64,000 bases of DNA from NCBI GenBank assembly GCA_024509875.1, contig JAMPIV010006383.1, forward strand, positions 227,001 to 291,000, given 5' to 3'. This DNA comes from Oreohelix idahoensis (lineage: Eukaryota; Mollusca; Gastropoda; Stylommatophora; Oreohelicidae). Positions within the stretch are counted from its first letter, which is position 1. Each line of letters starts with the position of its first letter. The translations under genes and the position numbers were made by a program. Under the pieces are notes generated by a model. That model saw only the letters and a program-made list of their open reading frames with translations. It made no database searches and was not told where the DNA came from. Shown piece after piece: positions 36,517-45,263 of this stretch.

Positions 36517-39500
36517 ATGGCCGAGAGGGCAAAGCTTAGACAACTCCTCAGGGACGAAGCGAGAGAGGAGGGACTGGAAGGAGAGGAAGCGAAAGCTTTT
36601 GTCAGAGACGAACTTGAGAGATATGATGCGGAGAGGAAAGCAGCTGAAGCTAAAGAGGAAAAAGAAGAACTCAAGAGGAAAGAAGCAGAAGCTAGAGAGA
36701 GGGAAAGGGAAGACCGGCTATTACAGCAGAAGAAGATTGAGGAGGAAATGGAAATCCGCAGGATGCAGCATGAGGAAAGAGAGAAAGAGAAGGAGAGACA
36801 GCATGAGAAGGAGAGGGAGGAGAGACAGCATGAGAAGGAGAGGGAGGAGAGACAGCATGAGCTGGCACTTAAAGCTCTAGAGTTCCAAAGTCGTGGGGCT
36901 GCCTCTACCTCCAGCAATGGAGAGTCTTCTCCTCATTCTTCCTTAACTGACCCTGCTAACACTCAATCTCTTCAACTAAATGCTATGTCTTTCACTCTTG
37001 AATCTTTTCCTTGTCCAAATGAGAAGATCGACACATGGTTAGAAAAATTTGAGAAAATTGCAACTCTGTACGGGTTAGAGAGGTCGCGTTGGAATATGAA
37101 ACTTTCCCAGGCCCTAAAAGGTTCTGCTTATGATGTTTATTCTAAGCTGGAAAGTAGCCAACAAGACGACTACGATGTGTTGAAGAAAGCGTTACTGGAG
37201 CGCTTTGAAATGAACGCTCGCAAGTTTTTGCAACTGTTTCGCAACAGCCGGAAAGAGAATTCTGAAACTTTTCACCAGTTCTCATCTCGTCTTAAGGGAT
37301 ATCTAACAAAGTGCCTTGAGCTTTCGCAGCTCCCCTCTACCTACGAAGGTCTTGAGGAACTTGTTCTAACTGAACAAATAAAGAACACTTTGTCTGCTGA
37401 TACCCGGAGATTTCTCGCTGAGCAGGGGGCAGAAAAACTTGAAGACATTTTGGAAAAGTCTGAGCGTTATCACAATGCGCTGGCTGAACTACCGGCCACA
37501 AAGCGGAAACCGACAGAGGAGCATTTTCGAAAACATAACCTAGAGCAATCTTCTCAGGCTTCTAACCTAAATAACCACAGAGAAACTGGACCTCAAAACC
37601 CCCCTCCTGAGAAATCCAAGTTCTACAAGAACAAGTACCCCAACCACCCCAAACAGCCGGATCAACCCGACCGCCCTACATGGCAGCGCAGCCAGAAAGG
37701 ACAAGGTGGCAAAGGGAGAACCCCTGAGCACGGGACATATGATCAGACCGAGCACACCGAGCCAAAACGCATCGGATGCTTATTGACAGTCTCGCAAGGC
37801 GGAATTATTGACAGTGATTCCCAACCTGTTGGGGATAGACCCTCAACGCGAGGTATTGTTATTTTGAACGGTTCTCAAACTTCTTGCTTATTTGACACGG
37901 GGCTTTCTTACGATTGCATTGTTGCCAGAAAGCTGGTTAAACCCGGTCAAGAGACAGGAGAGACCGTCAAACTTTGTGGAGTTCGTAAGAGTGATGCACC
38001 TACAGCGCTTCCCATCGCATTGGTGGAGATACACTCTGACTTTGTCAGAGGCGTGATCAAAGCGGCTGTGATGGATGATCCCATCTACCCAGTCATACTT
38101 GGCGGGAGATACGTGTGTATTGGGAAACCGGAAGAGCCGATTGTGGCAGCAGTAACTACAAGAGGGCAAACCAAGAAGGAACGGGAGCCTGCGCCTAATT
38201 TGTTACCTATGGAACTTAAAGAAGCGCAACAAAAGGATCCTACTTTGGCACCCTGCTTTAGGAAACTGCCCAGGGCGAAGGAACCCAAACAGCACGGGGA
38301 CATTTTTTCTGAGGATGGCGTACTTTATCGGAGAACGGGCAAGCCTGACCAAGGTTACAACCAGCTCCTAGTACCGAAACAGTACAGAAGCCAAATCCTA
38401 GAAATGGGGCACTCTCTTCCCTTTAGCGGACATATGGGACAGAACGCCACAAACCAACGTATAACCACTCATTATTGGTGGCCAGGAGTAAATACTGATA
38501 TTATCAGATATGTCAAATCCTGTGCCCAGTGCCAACGTGTGCCACCCAAGCAACGAGCACCCCCAGTCCACATGGGTGAAATGCCAATAATGGGAACACC
38601 ATTCGAACGGGTAGTGATCGACATTTTAGGGCCTTTCGAAAGGACTAAAAGAAGGAACAGGTTCATCCTGACCTTAGTCGATACATGCACTTTATGGGCA
38701 GAAGCTATCCCGCTAACATGCGCAGATGCCAAGCATGTCGCAGAAGCCCTCGTGCAGATTTTCACTCGGTTGGGATTCCCTCAGCAAGTGTTGACGGATA
38801 ATGGATCTCCATACCGAAACCTGTTGATGGATGAGATCGTTAAGATCTTGAGGACCCAGCACATCCACACTAAGCCATATACTCCGGCCGGAAATGGGCT
38901 CGTGGAACGTGCTAATGGAAACCTCACCATGATGCTAAGTAAGCTGGCACAAGTGAAACCTGAAGATTGGGATCTCTGTATTCCTGCAGCATTATTTGGC
39001 TACAGAGAATCTCCTCATACTTCCACAGGATTTCCGCCAGCTACACTCTTATTCGGCAGACCCATTAAGGGCCCGCTTGAAGCCTTACTTCAGTCTCTGA
39101 CAGACGAGAAGGCTGATGAGACAGTTGTCTCAGCAAGCAAATATGTGTCGGTTTTAAAGGAACGGTTGAAACTAGGGTGGGACCTAGCAACGACTAACTT
39201 TAAGCGAGCACGCACCAAGCACGCTAACCGATACAGGAAAGTCGCGGAAGAGAGAGAACTGGAAGCAGGAGAGAAAGTTTTGGTGTTGCTCCCTACCGAG
39301 AACAACCAACTGAAGATCGGATGGCAAGGGCCGTTTACCGTCCTGAAAAAGATTTCTAAGGCTAACTACCAGATCTCTATTGAAGGAAAGGAGAAGGTTT
39401 TCCATTTAAATCTCTTAAAGAGATACTTGGAAAAACCAGTGCCAACCTCCGACCATCTCCTGACGATCGCCAAAACTGACGAAGATGACGATAGTGGCAG

Positions 39501-39618
39501 GGATATTCCACCGCTATCACAGGAAATCTTTCAAAAATGTCAGAAGCGGCGACGCTCTTTCAAGCGCGCATATGAGACATTCCAGGGGAAGGAAACTTTG
39601 AGGAGTGGACTTGAGTAG
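36517..39618 (+). CDS. element A Gag-protease-integrase polyprotein, 1033 aa, no RT
   Basis: Single uninterrupted frame from an ATG at 36517. Residues 1-120: charged coiled coil with repeats of ERQHEKEREE. About 150-330: capsid-like region (DTWLEKFEKIATLYGLERSR, EQGAEKLEDILEKSERYH). About 340-430: basic/proline-rich, no CCHC knuckle seen. About 460: retropepsin CLFDTGLSYD. About 630-670: integrase zinc domain with GH..GHMGQ and CAQC. About 702, 761 and 797: the catalytic triad in VVIDILGPF, LTDNGSPY and NGLVERANG; 35 residues separate the last D and E, so D,D35E is intact. About 935: GPY/F module GWQGPFTVLKK. The frame stops about 80 residues later. In element B the RT follows immediately after this module; here the polypurine tract and LTR follow. 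The intact frame and near-identical LTRs suggest recent mobility with RT supplied by a relative. Confidence 0.93.
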   Translation: MAERAKLRQLLRDEAREEGLEGEEAKAFVRDELERYDAERKAAEAKEEKEELKRKEAEAREREREDRLLQQKKIEEEMEIRRMQHEEREKEKERQHEKEREERQHEKEREERQHELALKALEFQSRGAASTSSNGESSPHSSLTDPANTQSLQLNAMSFTLESFPCPNEKIDTWLEKFEKIATLYGLERSRWNMKLSQALKGSAYDVYSKLESSQQDDYDVLKKALLERFEMNARKFLQLFRNSRKENSETFHQFSSRLKGYLTKCLELSQLPSTYEGLEELVLTEQIKNTLSADTRRFLAEQGAEKLEDILEKSERYHNALAELPATKRKPTEEHFRKHNLEQSSQASNLNNHRETGPQNPPPEKSKFYKNKYPNHPKQPDQPDRPTWQRSQKGQGGKGRTPEHGTYDQTEHTEPKRIGCLLTVSQGGIIDSDSQPVGDRPSTRGIVILNGSQTSCLFDTGLSYDCIVARKLVKPGQETGETVKLCGVRKSDAPTALPIALVEIHSDFVRGVIKAAVMDDPIYPVILGGRYVCIGKPEEPIVAAVTTRGQTKKEREPAPNLLPMELKEAQQKDPTLAPCFRKLPRAKEPKQHGDIFSEDGVLYRRTGKPDQGYNQLLVPKQYRSQILEMGHSLPFSGHMGQNATNQRITTHYWWPGVNTDIIRYVKSCAQCQRVPPKQRAPPVHMGEMPIMGTPFERVVIDILGPFERTKRRNRFILTLVDTCTLWAEAIPLTCADAKHVAEALVQIFTRLGFPQQVLTDNGSPYRNLLMDEIVKILRTQHIHTKPYTPAGNGLVERANGNLTMMLSKLAQVKPEDWDLCIPAALFGYRESPHTSTGFPPATLLFGRPIKGPLEALLQSLTDEKADETVVSASKYVSVLKERLKLGWDLATTNFKRARTKHANRYRKVAEERELEAGEKVLVLLPTENNQLKIGWQGPFTVLKKISKANYQISIEGKEKVFHLNLLKRYLEKPVPTSDHLLTIAKTDEDDDSGRDIPPLSQEIFQKCQKRRRSFKRAYETFQGKETLRSGLE

Positions 39619-39730
39619 GAATTGGACAGAGATGGAGGGGGAAGAGGAGAGGGAAGAAGACAGACACCCCGAAGCTACGGTTATAGGAAATTAAACTCCA
39701 TAACGTAGACATGGAGTGCTTCCATATCTT

Positions 39731-39745
39731 AAAGGGGGGAGGCTC
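39731..39745 (+). promoter_or_regulatory. element A polypurine tract
   Basis: AAAGGGGGGAGGCTC lies immediately before the 3' LTR, right position and composition. About 110 bp separate it from the end of the polyprotein. Confidence 0.85.
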
Positions 39746-42390
39746 TGTCACGTAGGGTTTATATTCATTTAATTTCCTACATCTTCTTCCTATTCTTTCA
39801 CCCGAATTCTCTCTTTTATTATCTCTGTATTTCCTTTTTCCTGTATATTTTTCATCCATTCGTTTTGATATTATTATTTTCATATAATTCGCAAACTTTA
39901 CCTGTTTTCCTTTCTCTAAAACTGAGAATCGCGCTAGGACGATATTACGTAGATGTCAGGGCTGCAGGGCGTCAGAAGGCGTGATAAGTCGGTTCGCTGA
40001 ACATAGGACGTAGCAAATCGTCTACATTCTCACCGAGCGCGCGAGCTTCTTCTCGGCATAAGTCCCGGTGAGGTGTGATACTTTACATCTGCACCGGTCA
40101 GTATCCAGACATTTGTCTGGAAAATCCCAAACTGACACGGCGCTCACGGTGGGCCATGGTCAGCTGTAGTGTGAAAACTGCCCTGCATTGGAGTCAGGCT
40201 GTCTGGGATTTGAAACTGACACGCGTACATCGTGGTCAGTAGGTGACAGTTACGACACGCGTTAAGCGGACGTAAATGTTGGGAGTAGGGGAGATAATTT
40301 CGCTTGGCGAAATAAGTTGGGGCCCTTTGTCTGATTTTTAGATATTGGCCAAGTTTGAAACTTTAATTTCATTCTCGCTCATAGACTCACAGTAGATAGG
40401 TTGCTCGTAAACAGAATAGCTGTTAGCGAAGATCTCAGTTTGTTTCGGCAATTTGTCGAACTTCTAGACTTCCAGAAATATTTTCAGCAATCTTATTCTT
40501 AAGTTGTGCGACTACCTGTAATTCTGTGGTTGAGGTAATTAATATGATAGATATATAGATTTTGTGAGTGTTAAAGTGTTAAATCGCTTAATTCATTTTA
40601 ATCTATTTCTTTAGCGCAGAAGAGAAATAAAGTGGTAGGCTATTATATTTTCTAGGGAAGCATTCAGTGGAAAGCAGAATAAATTAAAATTTCTAGCTTA
40701 TAACGGCAATTGTAGCTATTTATGAATTTAATTTAACCGCTAATACTCAGTCGAGTGTATTTTTCTAAACTAACGTATCAACTCTAGAATCGAGCCTCAT
40801 GAATGGTGACGGAATACGCACGTGTTCCTAATTCATGAGAATTGCTGATTTTTAAATATAACTTACGTCACGGGAAGTTTAAATGATAAGCAAAGCTCTC
40901 TGCTTGCAAGTTTAAATGTAAGTTATAACCAGTACAGATTCTGTTTATTATATTATATGTATTATTTTTCCTCCACACAGTGAAAGTTTTGGGGTGACCC
41001 TAACTTTACCAGCACCTAGTAGTAGTTTCCATACTTGTGAAGAAATAGACAGTCCTTATTTTGAACCACGTGGGTTTCTTAAGTACCACTGGTCTAAACA
41101 GTGCATATGCAACTCGAGTTAGCCAGAAATACTATATCCCAATAACGGGTTTTCAAAGACTGTAATGATAAATACTGGACCTTGGAGCCAGATCTTAATT
41201 TCTTCTAGAAACTCTACGTAATTTTTCTGCCTGGTGGCGCGAAATACTTCTAGTATTAACTAACATTTCCCGACTATATATATATATATATATTCTTGTG
41301 GACAAATCTGTGGTGTGACTAAAGTGAATCCTATACTGAGGGAAGGCACCGACCTGACATTCATCATTTCTAGAAACCTACGCTATTGACACTGTGCTCT
41401 GCTAACTCCCGCGCCTGGAATAATTGTTAGGTGACTTAATCAGACATTTGAACAAATTTGCACACCCAAGTAGTCGTTCCCGGAGACTCCGAGTTAAATA
41501 CGTCTTTTGGAACTGGGGACTTCTTGGCAGAAGACTGCATTTTTTTGAGTCTGTGTGAAAATCTAAAATCAGTGTGTTCCAAGAGGCAGCGAGCAAAGTC
41601 GTGAGTACAAGTATGAGAGGCCATGGCGGAATGAATGAGTGTACGCTGGTTTGAGTGATATTTTCACTTTATATCTTTGACACCCTGTTGCTGTCCTATT
41701 TTTTTTCTAAATCTGCATAATTTGTTGCTAAGGCTAGAGTTCTTGTGTTTTTGTCTTAGGTTAAATCAGATTTTTTTTTCAAACTCTGTGCATATAATTA
41801 CGAGATAAAACAAAGAAAAACTCTTAGACTCAAACCCTATGTATCTGTGACTCGGGCGCCATCATCTGTTCTCTTAACGGGGCCGGGCTAAACCTAGAGT
41901 TAACACTATAACGAGGCTATCATCCTTGCAACATTTCCTTGAATTTTTATGACTATGTGTATATGTATTTTCCTTGATGTACTTTCTTTGATGTTGTGAG
42001 CCGATTTTTCCTGATATTAAAATCGCTCTTGAACTTAATAATAGTGTTTGGTCAGCTCGTTCTAGATAATATATATCATTGTTATAGTTTTCCCACGTCT
42101 GTGTGTTTACCTGTCGTCACGTGTATGTGCGTGCCTGTGAGTGATAGAAATATACGTAATATGTATATTGGTGTAGTCTGTCTGACGCTGTAACAACTGT
42201 TGTAGAAGATAGGTGAGAGAGAGAAGAATTCTTTTCGCTTTCAGAGACAGCCACTATATCAAAATCTATCATCTCACGTGTGTGGAAATTCTATTACCTT
42301 TCACTAACTCTCACTGAGTCTATCACCTATTCAAACCTATTCAGAAGGGACCAAACCCAGTCTTAATTCTCCTATCGAAAATCTACGACA
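39746..42390 (+). repeat. element A, 3' LTR
   Basis: 2645 bp, matching 32989-35706 except for the shorter TA run, a few substitutions and homopolymer length changes. Confidence 0.95.
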
Positions 42391-43004
42391 ATTAGTTAAG
42401 GGACTATTTATATAACTAATAACATATTCTTGGTCAGCAAGTCTTCAGGTACACGAATCTACGATTTTTAAGGGGCTAGGTGATTTGGTTCAAAATTCTA
42501 TCTTTTTTTTCTATGTTAGTTGTTTATTTTTAAACTACCTCTCGTTCACTCTTTTTCCATGTACTTTCAAGCTAAATACGAGAGCTTAGGTCATTCATAA
42601 TAAGAGCTTAACATATTTACATGACCGTAGTGTATACATTTCTAACTTTTTCATCGTATTGGGAAAACCCCTAAGGCAAGGCTTGCCCCTGTGCTAGTGT
42701 TGGCTTTTAGTTTGAAATCAATGCGAAACGAATTGGCATTTCATCTATCCTTGCCCCTCCTCGTTCCACAATGCATTTTAGGCAAATATTTTCTTAGAAC
42801 TAGGAAAAGTGGGTGTTTATGTCAAGGACGAATTTGAAAATTTTGGGTACCGGTTTGTTCGGCTATTCGTTAGCAAATAATAATCTGAAGGCGTAGGCGA
42901 CACCAACCGTTCTATCAGAAAATTCTTTTGTACTTTCTTATCTTTGCCTTTATGCCATATACTGTTATATATTAATTTAGATGTTGTATTTAGAAATCAC
43001 TACA
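42391..43004 (-). repeat. element B, 5' LTR, part 2
   Basis: It resumes exactly where part 1 stopped (ATTAGTTAAGGGACTATTT), matching the intact LTR from about 26375 to 26987. The first five bases are the second copy of the element A target duplication. Confidence 0.94.
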
Positions 43005-43240
43005 ATGAGTGAACGAATAAATGAATGAATGAAAAAATGAATGAATGAATAAATGGATGAGTGAATGAATAGAATAAAGAATGAATAAATGGATGAATGA
43101 AAAAATGAATGAATGAATAAATGGATGAGTGAATGAATAGAATAAAGAATGAATAAATGGATGAGTGAATGAATAGAATAAAGAATGAATAAATGAAAGA
43201 AAGAAAGAATGAGCAAATGAATGAATGAATGAATACTTAA
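43005..43240. repeat. GAAT-type array, right part
   Basis: Continuation of the 24601-25066 array after the insertion of element B, here as AATG/AATA units with a 60-bp higher-order repetition (GGATGAGTGAATGAATAGAA three times). Confidence 0.93.
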
Positions 43241-43752
43241 TATAAAAATAAAATACTTTAAAAAAAAAAATAAATAAAAATCCCTATTGAGAGAGTACAA
43301 ACATCCCGCATTCAAGGAACCATTACATTGACAAAGGCTATAACGCTCTTTGAAATTGATTTTCTAGCAAGCCATTTAAACAATAAATTACATATCGACG
43401 GATATAAATTGGCCAAATTATGTCAAACGTTTAACAGAGCTAATTCTGATGGTTTAGCTTTCTAACTGCCTTCACCGTCCCTGAAATTTGAATACATCTG
43501 ATCTGAATCAGACTCTCCCAGTTAATTTTCTCGAACGTTTGCTATTAAAACGACATCGGTAAATTTTAATGTATGCTTATAACATTGAGGATACTCAATT
43601 TCCAGCTTCCATCCGCATTTTTTTCGCATTTTACCGTGTCATTTGCATACTGTCTGTGTGTGTGGCTGTTTTGAATGTTGCTGTTATTATTGCCTAGAAT
43701 AGAAGGATTGAAGTGATATAACAAGCTGACTAATGTGGAGGCTGATGATAGG
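43241..43752. other. non-coding
   Basis: An A-run and unique AT-rich sequence; nothing recognised. Confidence 0.4.
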
Positions 43753-43823
43753 AACTAGACACGTGCCAGGAACTAGACACGTGCCAGGAACTAGACACGT
43801 GACAGGAACTAGACACGTGCCAG
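43753..43823. repeat. 18-bp unit repeated four times, each with CACGTG
   Basis: AACTAGACACGTGCCAGG occurs four times in tandem; the third unit reads GACAGG. Each unit contains the palindrome CACGTG (E-box-like). It sits within the LINE relic just upstream of the C-terminal block. Confidence 0.93.
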
Positions 43824-43829
43824 TGGAAT

Positions 43830-44040
43830 CAGAAATGAGAAAGAGATGCTGGAGATGGACAGGGCACACACTGAAGAAACCTGTTGACAGCATTACAATG
43901 CAGTCCTTGTTCTGGAATCGCCATGGTAACAGATGTAGAGGAAGGTATAAAAAAAAACAATGAGAAGAGAAATGTAGACAGACAAGAAGAGTATGAAGAA
44001 GACATGGAAAGATCTGGAGCTGATGGCACGGGATTCGAGT
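43830..44040 (+). mobile_element. LINE 3' relic feeding into the 37-bp minisatellite
   Basis: It reads RCWRWTGHTLKKPVDSIT, then SLFWNRHGNRCRGR, then frameshifted KDLELMARD, the same C-terminal domain as at 16840. The last part, GATGGCACGGGATTCGAG.., is the 3' UTR equivalent of GATGGCACAGGATGGGAAG at 17017 and runs straight into the tandem array. Confidence 0.78.
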
Positions 44041-45031
44041 ACTTGGCAAAAGTTTGACGTAGGCACGGGATTGGAGTACTTGGCCAAAGTTTGACGTGGG
44101 CACGGGATTGGAGTACTTGGCCAAAGTTTGACGTGGGCACGGGATTGGAGTACTTGGCCAAAGTTTGACGTAGGCACGGGATTGGAGTACTTGACCAAAG
44201 TTTGACGTAGGCACGGGATTGGAGTACTTGGCCAAAGTTTGACGTAGGCACGGGATTGGAGTACTTGGCCAAAGTTTGACGTAGGCACGGGATTGGAGTA
44301 CTTTGCCAAAGTTTGACGTAGGCACGGGATTGGAGTACTTGGCCAAAGTTTGACGTAGGCACGGGATTGGAGTACTTGGCCAAAGTTTGACGTAGGCACG
44401 GGATTGGAGTACTTGGCCAAAGTTTGACGTAGGCACGGGATTGGAGTACTTGGCCAAAGTTTGACGTAGGCACGGGATTGGAGCACTTGGCCAAAGTTTG
44501 ACGTAAGCACGGGATTGGAGCACTTGACCAAAGTTTGACGTAGGCACGGGATGGAGCACTTGGCCAAAGTTTGACGTAGGCACGGGATTGGAGTACTTGG
44601 CCAAAGTTTGACGTAGGCACGGGATTGGAGTACTTGGCCAAAGTTTGACGTAGGCACGAGATTGGAGTACTTGGCCAAAGTTTGACGTAGGCACGGGATT
44701 AGAGTACTTGCCAAAGTTTAACGTAGGCACGGGATTGGAGTACTTGGCCAAAGTTTGACGTAGGCACGGGATAGGAGTACTTGGCCAAAGTTTAACGTAG
44801 GCACGGGATTGGACTACTTGGCCAAAGTTTGACGTAGGCACGGGATTGGAGTACTTCGCCAAAGTTTGACGTAGGCACGGGATTGGAGTATTTGGCCAAA
44901 GTTTGACGTAGGCACGGGATTGGAGTATTTGGCCAAAGTTTGACGTAGGCATGGGATTGGAGTACTTGGCCAAAGTTTGACGTAGGCACGGGATTGGAGT
45001 ATTTGGCCAAAGTTTGACGTAGGCACGGGAT
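44025..45031. repeat. 37-bp minisatellite, about 27 units
   Basis: The unit starts GGCACGGGATTGGAGTACTT and ends CCAAAGTTTGACGTA, repeated head to tail with few variants. Because 37 is not a multiple of three and the unit has no stop in any minus-strand frame, three long overlapping minus frames (up to 428 codons) arise; each repeats every 37 residues. I do not regard them as genes. Confidence 0.97.
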
Positions 45032-45263
45032 GCTTGGGAAGCTGGAGGCTAGTGATGATGATTTGCATACTAAAACATTTCTGGGCCGCTGAGCTGTCAG
45101 TGTGATTAGAGAATTTTGAAACATACGGAAGCGTGCAAAGTTAGAGGGATAGATGACTTCCCCTCATATGTCATCAGAAGTTTCCAACAGACGGGGCTGA
45201 TTTTCAAGATAGGGTTATTTGTGAGTGAAGATCTAGCCTAATGTGATGAAAATGGGAGGATAA

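Larger units (their letters stand above)
32989..42390 (+). mobile_element. LTR retrotransposon A, young, RT-less, nested in B
   Basis: Plus-strand element of about 9.4 kb with LTRs starting TGTCACGTAGGG and ending CTAC(A/G)ACA. Flanking 5-mers are AATAG (32984-32988) and ATTAG (42391-42395); the uninterrupted LTR of B reads GATTAG at this point, so this is a 5-bp duplication with one later change. The LTRs are nearly identical outside a TA microsatellite (I count about five substitutions over 2.6 kb), so the insertion is recent. The internal region is only about 4.0 kb and holds one frame covering Gag, protease and integrase. No RT or RNase H is present anywhere between the LTRs. Confidence 0.94.
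25072..43004 (-). mobile_element. LTR retrotransposon B (Gmr1-like pol order), host of nested element A
   Basis: A Ty3/gypsy-type element on the minus strand with LTRs of about 1.9 kb that begin TGTAGTGATT and end CCACCACA in element orientation. The 5-bp duplication ATGAG flanks it (25067-25071 and 43005-43009). Internal order read on the minus strand: 5' LTR, primer site, Gag with zinc knuckle, protease, integrase remnants, RT, RNase H, polypurine tract, 3' LTR. The 5' LTR is split by element A. Without A the element is about 8.5 kb. By eye the two LTRs differ at roughly 1.5 percent of sites, and the coding region has several stops and frameshifts, so B is the older of the pair. Confidence 0.92.

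Noticed and set aside
36504..36917. Serine/leucine-rich minus frame opposite Gag of A
   Set aside because: Antisense shadow of the charged coiled coil of the real frame.
32989..42390. Endogenous retrovirus with env
   Set aside because: No env-like frame between integrase/RT and the LTR in A or B.
43687..45124. Long minus-strand repetitive proteins over the 37-bp array
   Set aside because: Open in all three frames because of unit length and lack of stops; no domain, start is arbitrary.
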